DNA of 64,000 bases, taken from Hippopus hippopus. Taxonomy: Eukaryota; Mollusca; Bivalvia; Cardiida; Cardiidae. Both the position numbers and the translations under genes were made by a program. Below the pieces are notes generated by a model. The model was given only the letters and a program-made list of their open reading frames with translations, made no database searches and was not told the origin of the DNA. The stretch lies in NCBI GenBank assembly GCA_946811185.2, contig OX328109.1:2356001-2420000 (forward strand), written 5' to 3'. Numbering within the stretch: the stretch's first letter is position 1; each line of letters begins with the position of its first letter. Shown here piece after piece: positions 50,238 through 62,016 of this stretch.

Positions 50238-50314
50238 AACGTTTAGGAGAGCACAATTTTCCTCAGCTCTAGGTTTGTAAGTTACTGGTAGCATTTAGGA
50301 GAGGAAAATTTTCC

Positions 50315-50538
50315 TTAACCCTTTACCAAACACAAACATTTTGTACTCAACCAAATTGAAAGCTTTTGCAGACAACAAATCAAATGCAGATCAAAAAATG
50401 ATTTCTGTCTCTGATAGAGTAGAAAACGTGGGAAAGGAGAAAATGCTGGTTACCAGCATTTTCTCCTTTTCACACAATGTTTTCAAAAGCTTTTTTATCA
50501 AGGTCGTTAAAACTTGGGATTATGTGGTAAAAGGTTAA
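50315..50538 (-). mobile_element. Family A, complete
   Basis: Left arm lost ~4 bp (AAAACGTGGGAAAGGAG); both TTAA present. Confidence 0.88.
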
Positions 50539-50667
50539 TTCCAGGAGTACAAAAGGGTGAATGTGGCACTAATCAATAGAATATGTTTTCCAGATCACAT
50601 GGAGCTTTTTTTTTTTTGCACACCTGGACTCTGGAGTGATAGCCTATTAATTGCTTTTTGTATGTGT

Positions 50668-51013
50668 GGTAACCTTTAGCTTTTTTATCACACAGTCCTG
50701 ACTTTAAACGACCCCAAGTAAGAAGCCGTTTGAAAACAATTTGGGAAAAGGAGAAAATGCTGATAACCAGCATGTTTTTCCACTATGTTATGTACTCTAT
50801 CAAAACCAAACCCATCCGTTCGGACATCTCAGTGGTTAGCATTCCTGATTTGTAACCTGGTGGCTGCGGGTTCACCACCTGGTCAGGGCAAACTTTCATA
50901 GTCTCAGGCTTGTAGTGGTTTAATATATTTAACCCTTTACCACACAATCTTGTGTTTTAATGAACCTGAGGAAATCTTTCTTGTAAAACAATGTAGGAAC
51001 AGGAGAAAATGTT
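50668..51013 (+). mobile_element. Family A, two truncated copies around a SINE-2 piece
   Basis: 50668-50812 and 50929-51013 (L end only). Confidence 0.65.
50815..50910 (+). mobile_element. SINE-2 head fragment
   Basis: CATCTCAGTGGTTAGCATTC, GGTGGCTGCGGGTTC, then GGGCAAACTTTC; body lost. Confidence 0.6.
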
Positions 51014-51066
51014 TGATTCGAACGCGTAACCTCTGATGTGAGACAAAGATATTCAACTCGCACAAC
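51011..51066 (-). mobile_element. tRNA-like SINE head fragment (minus)
   Basis: GATTCGAACGCGTAACCTCT is an inverted box B; joined directly to a truncated family A copy. Confidence 0.45.
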
Positions 51067-51098
51067 TTTTGATGAAAGAAGCTCTGATTAAATACTAA

Positions 51099-51326
51099 TT
51101 AACCCTTTACCAAACAACAAAATTTTAGACTGGTCCAACTTGAAAGCACTTGCAGACGACAAAATAAACGTAAGTCAAAAATTGAAGTTTGTTTCTAGCA
51201 GGGTAAAAAACATTGTGGGAAAAGGAGAAAATGCTGGTTACCAGCATTTTCTCCTTTTCCCACAATGTTTTCAAAAGGCTTCTATCTCAGGGTCGTAAAA
51301 ACCAGGGATTGTTTGGTAAAGGGTTA
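51099..51326 (-). mobile_element. Family A, complete
   Basis: Perfect 33 bp arms; TTAA both ends. Confidence 0.93.
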
Positions 51327-51406
51327 ACAAGAACGACTGGAGGAAATTTCTCATCATTGAAACAAATAAACTTTCTCTATCAGCATCTTACTCTTGGAAT
51401 ACAAAA

Positions 51407-52268
51407 CTAACCCGTTACCACACAATCCCGTGTTTTTATGACCCTAAAGAAAAAGCCTTGTGAAAACATGGTGGGAAAAGGAGAGAATGCTGGTAACCAG
51501 CATTTTCTCCTTTTCCCACAATGTTTTCTAGCCTATCAAACACAAATTACATTAATCGAGCCACAACAATTTGTGGTCTGCAAATGCTTTCAATTTGGAC
51601 AAGTTTAGAATTTTGCCGTTTGGTAAAGAGTACGCTCATTACCAGACAACATTTTAGACTGGTTCCCAAATGAAAGCATTTGCAGACAACAAATTAGAAG
51701 TAGGTCAAATTACTGGATTTTCCTTTGAAAGGCAGAAAACACTATGGAAATAAGAGAAAATAATGGTTACCAGTGTTTTCTCCTTTGCTCACAAGGCTTT
51801 CAAAAGCCTTCTCTTGGGGAACGTTAACTCTTTACCGAACAACAAAATTTTTGACTTGTGCAAATTGGAAAACTTGCAGATGACAAAATAAAAGCAACTC
51901 AAAAACTGAATTTTTGCTTTGGTAGGGTAGAAAATATTGTGGGAAAAGGAGAAAATACCAGCATTTCAAAAGCATTTTTCTTGGATGTTAAAACACGGGA
52001 TTGTTTGATAAAGGGTATCTCTTTACCATGAGATAGAATTTTAGACTCGTCCAAATGACAGCATTAATTTTGAAGACAACTAAACAAACCTAAACAAACT
52101 AAACAAATATGACTTAAAAATCGAAATTTGTTTCAGGCAGGGTAGAAAACATTGTGGGAAAAGCAGAAAATGTTGGTTACCCGCATTTTATCCTATTCTC
52201 ACAATGTTTTCAAAAGCTATCTTTCTCAGGTTCGTTAAAAGTTTGTGGGAATATGTGATAAAGGGTTC
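51407..52268. mobile_element. Family A, four copies in a row
   Basis: 51407-51631 (+), 51630-51826 (-), 51834-52016 (-, hairpin largely deleted) and 52016-52268 (-). Junction TTAAs have decayed to TTAC or TATC. Confidence 0.82.
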
Positions 52269-52541
52269 AGGCAGTCATACATATGCTAGATACATTTTTG
52301 TATTGCTGGGAAATTATTAAAGGGAGTGTCAGAAATGAAGAATATTTATCTGTACATAAAAGTCCATGCTTTATATTGAAATGCATTGTACGTATTGAAA
52401 GGAAATGTTCACATTGCTTGCAACAACATAATTCAGTCTCACTTTTGTATGCAACTTATTTTTGTCCAGTAGAAGTGTCGGAAGTTAGTATCGTTTTGTG
52501 AAAAACTGTAACATATCAACTTGATCCTTAGATTGCTACAT

Positions 52542-52898
52542 GCCGAGCCCAGGTAACTCAGTCGGTAGCGAACAGGACGTCGCTGGTTCAATCCCTGGCT
52601 CGGCCAATTTCTTTAGGAGGATTGATGATAGTCAATGCAACAGGATTCATTCTCCTCTCACCGCTGACCATTGTTTCGACAATGGTTATGTTGGAAAGCA
52701 GCCAGTGGCTTGGGAAGAAAATTGTGCAAAGTATTGGTAAAAAGAAATTCCAAGAAAGCGTGAACAGGTGTACTGGCTGCTGTGAAATAAGTACTGGTAT
52801 AAGAAACTCCAGGAAAGCATGAATAGGTGCACTAGCCACTGCAATATAACTGAAATAATGTTGAAAATTGCGTTAAACACCAAACAATCAATCAATCA
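52542..52898 (+). mobile_element. SINE-1, full length with internal duplication
   Basis: Target duplication TTAGATTGCTACAT at 52528 and 52899. A ~45 bp segment around ACTCCAGGAAAGC...GTGCACTGGC is repeated (52735-52835). Box B is GGTTCAATCCC. Confidence 0.9.
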
Positions 52899-52984
52899 TT
52901 AGATTGCTACATAGATAAAGTTTAATCTAGGAAAAAATATATATAGATCTACATTGTGATTCAAGTTGGTTTTATTTTGCTTGA

Positions 52985-53210
52985 TTAACCCTTTACCAAA
53001 CAATCCCTGGTTTTTACGACCCAGAGGAAGAAGCCTTCTGAAAACGTGGGAAAAGGAGAAAATGCTGGTAACCAGCATTTTCTCCTTTTCCCACAATGTT
53101 TTCTACTCTTCTAAAGTCAAGTTTCAATTTTTGAGTCACATTTATTTTGTCATCTGCAAATGCTTTCAATTTGGACAAGTCTAAAATTTTGTCGTTTGGT
53201 AAAGAGTTAA
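52985..53210 (+). mobile_element. Family A, complete
   Basis: Left arm lost 4 bp (AAAACGTGGGAAAAGG); R end close to the copies flanking MED15 exon 11. Confidence 0.9.
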
Positions 53211-53310
53211 GAGCTCAGCTATATTTCATAGGAAAACCTTAGGCCACAGCCCAGTGGTCTGCGACCAAGTCTCTATCATCCTCATTGCTGTTATGCAAAG
53301 CTTTGACATT

Positions 53311-54083
53311 TTTAGCTCCACTGGCTGAAGGCCAGCGGGCTTATGTCATGGCCCGGTGTCCGTCGTGCATCCGTCCGTGCATCCGTCTGTCGGTGCGTTA
53401 ACTTTTATTCAAACATCTTCTCTGAAACTACCCATCCAATTTTGATGAAACTTCACAGAAATGATCCAGCCATAGTCCTCCTCAGAATTTCTTGAAAAAA
53501 TTTGATTCCTTCAAAAACTCTGGTTGCCATGGCAACAAAACTGAAAAATATTGAAAATCTTTGAAAATCTTCTTGTCTGAAACTGTGTCACAAGTTTTAT
53601 ATGGGCTTATATAGGGAAAATTTAAAAATTCTTCTGGTACCTAGCAATAGGGCCTAGGGCTACCAAATTTGGCATGTAGCTTTATCAAGTGGGCGTCTAC
53701 CAAGAGCGCCCACATTATAGCCCTGGGGTCAAACTTGGCCTGACTCCGGGGGTCATAAGTTTTACAGGGGCTTATATAGGGAAAACTTTAAAAGCCTTTT
53801 ATTGAGGAAACTTTGAAAATCTTGTTTATAACCACACATTCCAGACCTGTATGATTTGGTATGGGGCTTTATCTTGTGGACCTCCACCAGGATTCAAGTA
53901 ATTATAGCTTTGTGGTCGAAAATGGCTTTGCTCTGGGGTCATAACTTTCTTGTAGGATTTTATAGTGAACATTCTGTATGCCTTCCAGTTTGAAACCAAT
54001 TGGGCAAGTATTGTAATGTTTGGCTTGTAGTGTTTTTACTTACTAGCCAGTGGAGCGATACAGGGCCACCATGGCCCTCTTGT
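53311..54083 (+). repeat. Family C repeat
   Basis: From TTTAGCTCCACTGGCTGAAG, through CGTCCGTGCATCCGTC and GGTTGCCATGGCAACAAAAC, to CCACCATGGCCCTCTTGTC. Non-coding. A partner lies at 12961-13695 in opposite orientation. Confidence 0.8.
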
Positions 54084-54087
54084 CTTA

Positions 54088-54262
54088 TATGTCTGTCATT
54101 ACTGAAGATATTTTCTTCTAACTTTGGCGTGAGGGAAACCCAAACAAGAAAGGCAAGTAACCTTGGAATATTTTTGACACAGTTATACTCCTTTTTTGAC
54201 TAGGAGTTTTCACTGAACAAGCAAATGCAGCAGAGCATTGACACCCAAGATGCTTTATATGA
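54088..54262 (+). repeat. Family G fragment
   Basis: GTCATTACTGAAGATATTTT, TTTTCACTGAACAAGCAAAT, CAGAGCATTGACACC. Confidence 0.6.
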
Positions 54263-54279
54263 GCGAGAAATAGTTGTCA

Positions 54280-54905
54280 CAATGTTGCTTCTGTGTATGT
54301 GTGTCTGTCCATCCGTGTGTGCTTCTATTGCCCATCCGTCCAAATTTGTTCAGACCAGAAAACTACATTTATGGATGGATTTCAAAATAATTGGCACAGT
54401 TGTTCTCCTTTATGAGTGGAAGTGCCATTTGAAACATTTGTTCAGGTAGGTCCAAGGTCAAGGTCACACTTAAAGGTCAAATGCTGGAATTGTCACGTAT
54501 AGATCTTGTCCAAGCTACAACTTATACATTTATCAATGAATTTGAAAATACCATTACACAAATGTTCTTCTTGAAGTGCCATTTGAATCATTTCTTCAGG
54601 TTGGTACAAGGTCACCCTTAAAGGTCAGATGATAATATTGTCTTAAATAGTGATTGTTCCAGCTACAACCTCTATATTTATCGATATGTTTAAAGTTATC
54701 TTACACAACTGTTCTCGGATACCAGTAGAAGTGCCATTTGAATCATTTGTTCAGTGAGATCCAAGCTCAACATTACACTGAGAGGTCAGATGATAAAATT
54801 GTCATTAATAGAGCATGTACGAGCCATATATTCTATGCTTTGGATGGATTTCAATGTAGTTTGGCACAATTATTCTCATTCATGATTAAATGTGCAAGTT
54901 AAAAT
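54280..54905 (+). repeat. ~155 bp tandem repeat, about four units
   Basis: Units share GAAGTGCCATTTGAATCATT, TGTTCAGGTAGGTCCAAGG, CACTTAAAGGTCAGATG and GGATGGATTTCAAAATA. No open frame runs through. Confidence 0.75.
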
Positions 54906-55359
54906 CCCCCATGGCGGGCTGGACATGTTGCCCCTGGACAATCTTCCAGTGTTGGACAAAATATTGGGTAGTTAGGGTCAATGAATAAGGCATATACTAG
55001 TACTTTGCATTTTGGTACTGATCTACTGTGGAAGCAAAATCTACGGAAATCGGCCTTTAACCTTAGAGAAGGCACAAAGTGAAATGCTTTTGTGAATAAA
55101 GAAAAAGATGGACACAGGTACAGAGTTATTTGATATCAGTGGGATGTGTTTTTGTTTTGCAGGAAAGGAGGTCTTCCATTATAAATCTATCAATATTGTG
55201 CTAAAATGTCATATACAGGCATTGGCAAAACGCTCAATATACATCCAGTACAGCAGAACCCTGGTCATGACCTTGAGAGTATTACTTATGCAACTTGTTT
55301 TTCTCATGACACAGTAATGTGCCAAACTTCCTGTGATTATTGGTTCATTTTTTATGCAC
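54906..55359. other. Unassigned sequence with an exon-like frame
   Basis: TTTTGTTTTGCAG at ~55158 precedes an open frame to ~55317, but the protein matches neither the expected MED15 end nor any known domain. Confidence 0.35.
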
Positions 55360-55596
55360 TTTACCCTCAACCAAACAATCTCGAGTTTTGAGGACCCTGA
55401 AGAAGAAGGCTTTTGAAAACAGTGTGGGAAAAGGGGAAAATGCTGGTAACCAGCATTTTTTCCTTTTCCCACAATGTTTTCTTCCCTTGGAAAAGCAAAT
55501 TTCATGTTTTGAGTGACATCAAATTTGTGGCAATGTCGTCTGCAAATGCTTTCAGTTTGGGTAAGTTTGAAATTTTGTAATGGAGTCAAGGGTAAA
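55360..55596 (+). mobile_element. Family A, ends decayed
   Basis: TTTACCCTCAACCAAACAAT to TAATGGAGTCAAGGGTAAA; hairpin near perfect. Confidence 0.82.
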
Positions 55597-55742
55597 CTCA
55601 GCAGGTAAATGATCTAATATATAACCAATGCATTGTCTAATTGTACCATAACTCTGCAGTATGCCTTGTTTTATAACTGCAGATGTAGATGTCTAATTGT
55701 TTAGAACTTGTTAGAGCATGAGAGAGAATCTTTCCTCAGTTG

Positions 55743-55950
55743 GCCCTTAGGCTGCTAAGCGCAAGTCAGAAGACCTTTTACAGTGTAGATCAAGATCAGG
55801 CAGCACAGTATGTGCAGTCGGATCTTGGATCTACACTGTCCTCTAACAAGATATTTTTCCCCCAAAATATGACTTTGAAATAGGAATATTTGGCTTTATG
55901 ATATCAGCTTGATAGTAACATTTCACTTATTTAGCATGTCAAGGGTTAAC
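55743..55950 (+). mobile_element. Family D, complete
   Basis: CCCTTAGGCTGCTAAGCGCA at left, hairpin GATCAGGCAGCACAGTATGT, right end AGCATGTCAAGGGTTAA. ~208 bp. Confidence 0.78.
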
Positions 55951-56019
55951 TGAGCACCTCCTGAAACCAATTTGCAGCAGACAACTGACACTGAAAACCT
56001 CCTTGGAAGATTTGGATAA

Positions 56020-56140
56020 TTTCTGCCAAGACTGTTAGCACAGTCCATAGTGTACAGAGCTTGAGACCAGGGGGTGGTTGATTGGAATCCCCAGCTTGTG
56101 GCAATTTATTTCCGCAGATTGATGATGGGTATTGCGACCA
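56020..56140 (+). mobile_element. SINE-1 head fragment
   Basis: TAGTGTACAGAGCTTGAGAC, GGAATCCCCAGCTTG, then GATTGATGATGGGTATTGCG; body and tail missing. Confidence 0.55.
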
Positions 56141-56168
56141 GTCTAAACTTTTGTGGTCTGTTATAGAG

Positions 56169-56621
56169 TTAGCTCTTTAACACACAATCCCGAGTTTTAA
56201 CGACCGTAAAGAAGAAGCCTTATGAAAAAATTGTGGAAAAAGGAGAAAATGCTAGTAACCAGCATTTTCTCTTTTTCCCACAATGTTTTCCACCTAATCG
56301 AAGATGAACTCCATCATTGGAGCCACATTTGAATTGTTGTATGCAAATGCTTTCAGTTTCGACGGGTCTAAAATTTTTGGTCTGTTATAGAGTTAACTCC
56401 TTACCACACAGTCCAGACTTTTAATGTCCCTGAGAAAAAGGCCTTTTGAAAATATTGTGGGAAAAGAAGAAAATGCTGGTAACCAGCATTTCCTTCTTTT
56501 CCCACAATGTTTTCTACCCTTCCCCAAAAAAAATTCAATTTTTCAGTCACTTTTATTTTGTCATCTGCTAATGCTTTCAGTTTGGACTGGTCTAAAATTC
56601 TGTCGTTTCGTAAAGAGTTAA
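56169..56621 (+). mobile_element. Family A, two abutting copies
   Basis: 56169-56396 and 56393-56621, shared TTAA. A GTCTGTTATAGAGTTA R-end scrap precedes at ~56140. Confidence 0.87.
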
Positions 56622-56782
56622 AGATGGTCTACTGTGCAGTGAGACTGATTGTGGTGGTGGGGAGGTAAGGGGATTTATTTCACATTTAGAGATCTCAACT
56701 GTTCATTTACATCCTCTTTAAAGCACAAATTGTAAAAAAGATGTTGCAATTTGCAAGAAGTTGGTGCTCTTTCACACTCTTA

Positions 56783-57258
56783 TGCCATCAATTGAGATAT
56801 GTCTAAAATTTTATGGTCTGGTGCGGAATTATTCCTTCATACCAAACAACCCAGTGTTTTGACGACCCTTAGAAAGACGGCTTTTGTAAAAAATGTAAAA
56901 AAGGAGAAAATGCTGGTAACCGTTTTAATCCTTTCATGGACAACTTCAGTCATTTTAATCACAATTGAATTAGTGTTTGCAATTGCTTTCAATTTTGAAA
57001 AGTGTAAAATTCAATTGTCTGGAAAAGGGTTAACCCTTTACCACACAATGACGACTTTTAACACCCCTGAGGAAGAAGTCTTTTGAAAACATTGTGGGAA
57101 AAGGAGAAAATGCCGGTAACCAGCATTTTCTCCTTTTCCCACAAGGTTTTCTACCCTATCAAAGCAAAATTGCATCATTTGAGCCACTATGAAATTGTCA
57201 TCTGCAAATGCTTTCAATTTGGATAGGTCTAAAATTTTGCTGTGTGGTAAAGGGTTAA
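56783..57258 (+). mobile_element. Family A, fragment plus two copies
   Basis: R-end scrap 56783-56833, worn copy 56829-57033, complete copy 57030-57258 (very like 18944-19172). Confidence 0.85.
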
Positions 57259-57283
57259 ACCAAGGAACCATGAACTATGTGTT

Positions 57284-57975
57284 ATGGCAGAATGGGTATT
57301 ATGGCAGAAATTCAGTAGAAAGTTATTGCAGAATGGGTATTATGGCAGAAATTCAGTAGAAAGTTATTGCAGAATGGGTATTATGGCAGAACTATGGTAG
57401 AAAGTTATGGCAGAATGGGTATTATGGCAGAACTATGGTAGAAAGTTATGGCAGAATGGGTATTATGGCAGAACTATGGTAGAAAGTTATTGCAGAATTG
57501 GTATTATGGCAGAACTATGGTAGAAAGTTATTGCAGAATTGGTATTATGGCAGAACTATGGTAGAAAGTTATGGCAGAATGGGTATTATGGCAGAACTAT
57601 GGTAGAAAGTTATGGCAGAATGGGTATTATGGCAGAACTATGGTAGAAAGTTATGGCAGAATGGGTATTATGGCAGAAATTCGGTAGAAAGTTATGGCAG
57701 AATTGGTGTTCTAGTAGAGATTCTGTAGCAAGTTATGGCCGAAATGGTGTTATGGCAGAAATTCTGTAGCAGGTTATGGCAGAATTGGTGTTATGGCAGA
57801 AACTCTAGAAATTTATGGCAGAATTGGTGTTTTTGCAGAAATTCCATATGATATTATGGCAGAATTGATGTTATGGCAGAAATTGAATTGAAAGTTATGG
57901 CAGAAGTGTTATGGCAGAAATTCCACAGAAAGTTATGGCAAAAGTGGTGATATGGCAGAAATTCCATAGAAAGTT
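57284..57975 (+). repeat. ~41 bp minisatellite, about 17 units
   Basis: Unit ATTATGGCAGAACTATGGTA plus GAAAGTTATGGCAGAATGGG. Central units are near identical; the right-hand third decays. Confidence 0.93.
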
Positions 57976-58138
57976 ATGTAAGCACAGTTCAAATGAAAGA
58001 AGGTTGTATTGATAATTCCTATTGATTCCCTGGAGGGTTCTTAGAAGTGCACACAATAATATAAAATCTCACACATGCAATGGACATGTTGAAGAAAAAA
58101 ATGAAATATTTTTCTTTCATAATGTTCTGCCTACCAAG

Positions 58139-58576
58139 AAGTTTACCAGATTACAAAATTTTGGACTGTTCCAAATTCAAAGGATTGGCAGAAGACAACT
58201 TAATTGTGGTTAGAATGATGGAATTTTGTCTTTGATAGGATAGTAAACATTGTCTGGAGAGGAGAAAATGCTGGTGACCAGCATTTTCTCCTTTTCTGAC
58301 AATGTTTTGACAAAATCCCTGCCCAGGTCATAAATGCATAGGATTGATAGGTAAAGGGTTAACCCTTTATCACACAATCCGGATTTTTAATAACCCTGAG
58401 GGAGAAGTTTTCTAAAAAAAAATTCTGTTTGATGGAGAAAATGCTTGTAACCTTTCCATAAAATGTTTTCCATCTTTTGAATGATAAATGTCATGTTTTA
58501 AGTAACATTTAATTTGTCACCTGTAAATGCATCTAATTTGGACAAATCCTTAGTTCTGTCGTCTTGTAAAGTGTTG
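58139..58576. mobile_element. Family A, two abutting copies, opposed
   Basis: 58139-58362 (-) and 58359-58576 (+, hairpin eroded). Confidence 0.82.
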
Positions 58577-58776
58577 AATACGTATCTATCCTGGCAAATG
58601 AATTATTTTCACAAGCATTCCCACGTCAGAGATGCATACTTTTATCACAGGCTCTGTACTTAGTAAGAGGAATATTGTGATTTTCATCTTTTAAAAGTCA
58701 TAAAGATGTTCTATTGAATCTTTGATCATAATCCGATTGCCTTTTGTTAATGCAGCTGGCTGCAGAAAATTGTTGT

Positions 58777-59222
58777 TTAATCCTTTACCACACAACAAAT
58801 TTTACATCTGTCCGAATTGAAAGCATTTGCAGATGACAGTTTCAATGTGGATCATATGAAATGATTTTTCTTCGATAGGGTAGAAAACATTGTGGGAAAA
58901 GGAGAAAATGCTGGTAACCAGCATTTTCTCCTTTTCCCACAATGTTTTCAAAAGCCTTCTCTATCAGGGGTGTTAAAAGTCGTCATTGTGTGGTAAAGGG
59001 TTAACCCTTTACCATACAATCCCAAGTTTAAACAACCCTGAGTAAATAGCCTTTTGAAAACTTTGTTGGAAAGAAGAAAATGCTGGAAACCAGCATTTTC
59101 TCCTTTTTCCACAAGATTTTCTACATTTTCATATACAATAACCTTCATTTCAGCTACAGTTAATTTGTCATCAGCAAATGCTTTCATTTCAGACAAGTCG
59201 ACATTCCTGTTGTTTGGTTTAA
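58777..59222. mobile_element. Family A, two abutting copies, opposed
   Basis: 58777-59004 (-, young, same subfamily as 63514-63741 and 20887-21115) and 59001-59222 (+). Confidence 0.9.
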
Positions 59223-59233
59223 CAATAATTTGA

Positions 59234-59428
59234 TCTCTACCAAACGACAACATTATTTTAGGTTAAAATTGGCAGCATTTGCAGACGGCTAATTTAAATT
59301 ACCAGGAATGATGGAATTCGTATTAGAATAGAAAACATACAGACAATTACTGCCTTTTTTTCCAGGATTGTTTTCCCAAATGTTCTACCTTAGGGTTAGA
59401 AGCATGGAATTGTAAGGTAAAGGGTTAA
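59234..59428 (-). mobile_element. Family A, hairpin eroded
   Basis: CTCTACCAAACGACAACATT to AAGGTAAAGGGTTAA. Confidence 0.75.
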
Positions 59429-59530
59429 AATGTTATCAAAGAATCCTGGATTTATATGCCTCTGTACATATAAATGGGTGGGCTTATAGTTTATTCTTTG
59501 TGCATATTTATGTACTGTATATACTGAAAA

Positions 59531-59852
59531 GCCAAGCCCTGGTAGATCAGTTGGTAGCATACAGGACTTAAGAACAGGGGGTCACTGGTTCGATCCCTGG
59601 CTGGGTTAATTTCTTTCTGAGGATTGATGATAGTCATTGCGGCAGGATACCTTCCTCTCTCACGGCTGACCATTGTTTCAATGATAGTGAAGTGGGAAAC
59701 CAGCCAGTGGCTTGGAAAGAATATTGTGCAGAGTTCTGATTAAAGGAACTCTAGGAAAGCATGGATAGGTGCACTGCCTGCCGCGATATAACTGAAATAA
59801 TGTCGAAAGCGGCACCAAACATCATACAATCAATCTATCAGTCATTTTTTAT
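59531..59852 (+). mobile_element. SINE-1, full length
   Basis: Box A GTAGATCAGTTGGTAGC and box B GGTTCGATCCC intact; tail ATACAATCAATCTATC. No clear target duplication. Confidence 0.85.
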
Positions 59853-60110
59853 AGAAATTTTGCTGACAGATAGATAAATGTCACATCATGTGATTGAAAG
59901 TAGATTCAATAGCAACCTGCTTCATACCGACAACTTGTTAGATCTATGTAGTTACGGAATCAGCCAAATTGAAACAAATGCATAAAATAAATATCATGTT
60001 TGATATCGGATAAAATCTAGCAATTACTATGGGAGTTATGGTACTTTTTCAGTGACCTGAAATTTTCATTTCATTCGCTTAATATGGACAATTCTGGAAT
60101 GTAGTTTTCT
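59853..60110. other. Unassigned sequence
   Basis: Family G-like phrase ATGGGAGTTATGGTACTTTT...GAAATTTTCA at 60028-60070; otherwise nothing. Confidence 0.45.
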
Positions 60111-60329
60111 GTTTACCACAACAATATAGTAGAATTGTCTGAATTGAAAGCTTTTGCAGACAACAAATCATGTGTTGCTGAAATGCTTAAATTTGTTTCT
60201 GAGAGTAGAAAACATTGTGGAAAAAGGAGAAAATGCTGGTTACCAGCATTTTCTCCTTTTTCCACAATGTTTTCAAAAGTCTTCTTTGTCAGGGTCATTA
60301 AAAGTCGGGATTGTGCGGTAAAGGGTTAA
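60111..60329 (-). mobile_element. Family A, complete
   Basis: Arms share the paired GTGGAAAAAGG/CCTTTTTCCAC change; left TTAA lost. Confidence 0.88.
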
Positions 60330-60506
60330 GGCATTTAACTGGACAAACACAAGTGAAATACAGTTCTGTAGTTCGGGAAAGTAGGCTAGCATGTATTAGA
60401 ATTTTACAGCATTTTGACAGATGTTCTTATAAAAAGCAGATTTTGCAAAATCTATAATCAAATTGCTTGGATCCTCCTTTACAGTATGGGCAGAGCACCA
60501 CGGTAT

Positions 60507-60672
60507 GCATTCACCAACCATTCTGCATTTTGCAAGAAATTTCTATATTCGTAAAGGAATGCAATTTCTGATTGGCTAAACCTGAATTACTGATTGCTTT
60601 CAGGAATTGTGTTACTCTCATAATATAGAATTAGACATAGAATTCATTTAAAAATGGTTGGTGAAATTCAGG
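60507..60672. mobile_element. Family E, complete
   Basis: GCATTCACCAACCATTCTGC / AAATGGTTGGTGAAATTC terminal repeats. Confidence 0.75.
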
Positions 60673-60694
60673 CCCCAAGCTCATATTCATCAAA

Positions 60695-61480
60695 TGTTTC
60701 TGATAGATGTTTTAGACTTGCCACTATTCTTACCATAATTTGAATAGTTATACCATTGCTTATTGGCTATACCATTTGAAAGGAATGCAATTTCTGAGTG
60801 ACTAAACCATTTTAAAAGAATACAGTTCCTGATTAGCTATTCAATTTAAAAAGAATGCACTTTCTGATTGGCTAAACCATTTTTAAGGAAAACAATTTCT
60901 CATTGACTGTACTGTTCAGAAAGTGAGTTTCTTCAACATTGAATAATTTAATTATCAGAATAAAAGTACAATTAAGAGCAGTTTCTTAATGGTTATACCA
61001 TTTGGAAGGGATACAGTTTCTGATTTGCTTTACAGTTTGAAACAAATGCGCCGAGCCCTGGTAGCTCAGTTGATAGCGTGCAGGACTTGAGAACACGGGG
61101 TCCAGGGTTCGATCCCTGGCTATGACCCCTGGCTCAGCCAATTTCTTTCTGAGAATTGATGATAGTCACTGCGACAAGATTCATTCCTCTCCCACCGCTG
61201 ACCATTGTCTCGACGATGATTATGTGGGAAAGCAGCCAGTGGCTTGGAAAGAAAAATTGTGCGGAATACTGGTAAAAGAGACTCCAGGAAAGCATGGATA
61301 GGTGCACTGGCTGCCGCGATATAGCTGAAATAATGTTGAAAACGGCGTTAAATATCATACAATCAATCAATCAATCATGAAACAAATGCAACATCTGATT
61401 GGCTGTACCATTTGAAAAGAATGCAATTTTTGATTGGCTATACCATTCAGAAATTATGTTCCTTGCAAATTTGTAAAAAA
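60695..61480. repeat. Family E-derived ~40 bp tandem units, with SINE-1 inside
   Basis: Repeated AATGCAATTTCTGATTGGCT-like and ACCATTTGAAAAGAATGC-like units from 60740, resuming after the SINE at 61390. Confidence 0.65.
61050..61377 (+). mobile_element. SINE-1, full length, tRNA-derived
   Basis: Best copy. Box A TAGCTCAGTTGATAGCG, box B GGTTCGATCCC, body with GACCATTGTCTCGACGATG and AAAGCAGCCAGTGGCTTGG, tail ACAATCAATCAATCA. A 12 bp target duplication TGAAACAAATGC at 61038 and 61378 fixes the ends. It lies inside the family E repeat. Confidence 0.92.
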
Positions 61481-61786
61481 CTTAACTATTCAAAAAAAAA
61501 AAGCAATTTTAGATGGTTGGTAAATAATTATAGTATGAGGTGTTGCCAAGATCATGCATAAGATTTAAAAAAAAAGTGTCTAAGAAGAAAATGGCAAAAA
61601 AATATATGAGATGTAAAACTATCTATGAATCTACCAGATTAATTTTTTTTCCGTGCATACCTTGATGTGAAAGTCTGCGGAACTCTTGGAAGAATCTTTC
61701 TCATTCCCGACAGAGGTTAACACCCGACACTTCAAGGTCATTGAGTTGTACTGTTCTAACCAGTTGGTAGCTGTCTGCTAATGTAC
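61481..61786. other. Unassigned sequence
   Basis: AT-rich, no repeat or frame recognised. Confidence 0.5.
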
Positions 61787-62016
61787 TTAACTCTTTACGA
61801 ACCAACAAAATTTTAGATTTGTCCAAATTGAAAGCATTTGCAGACGACAAAATAGATGTGGCTCAAAAGTTGAAATTGTTTTGGGAAGGTTAGAAAACAC
61901 TGTGGGAAAAGGAGAAAATGCTGGTAACTATCATTTTCTCCTTTTCCAACAATGTTTTTCAAGCATTTTTTTTTTTTCAGGATCATTAAAACTTGTGATT
62001 GTGTGGTAAAGAGTTA
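61787..62016 (-). mobile_element. Family A, complete
   Basis: Perfect ends, T-run in the right flank, centre GCTGGTAACTATC. Confidence 0.88.

Noticed and set aside
55108..55317. Candidate last MED15 exon (good acceptor TTTTGTTTTGCAG)
   Set aside because: The encoded sequence lacks the expected conserved ending of MED15 and has no matching phase evidence.
57284..57975. CRISPR-like array
   Set aside because: Head-to-tail 41 bp units without spacers.
61068..61125. tRNA gene (pol III boxes A and B present)
   Set aside because: It is the tRNA-derived head of SINE-1; a cloverleaf with proper acceptor stem is not formed, and the sequence continues into the SINE body with a target duplication.
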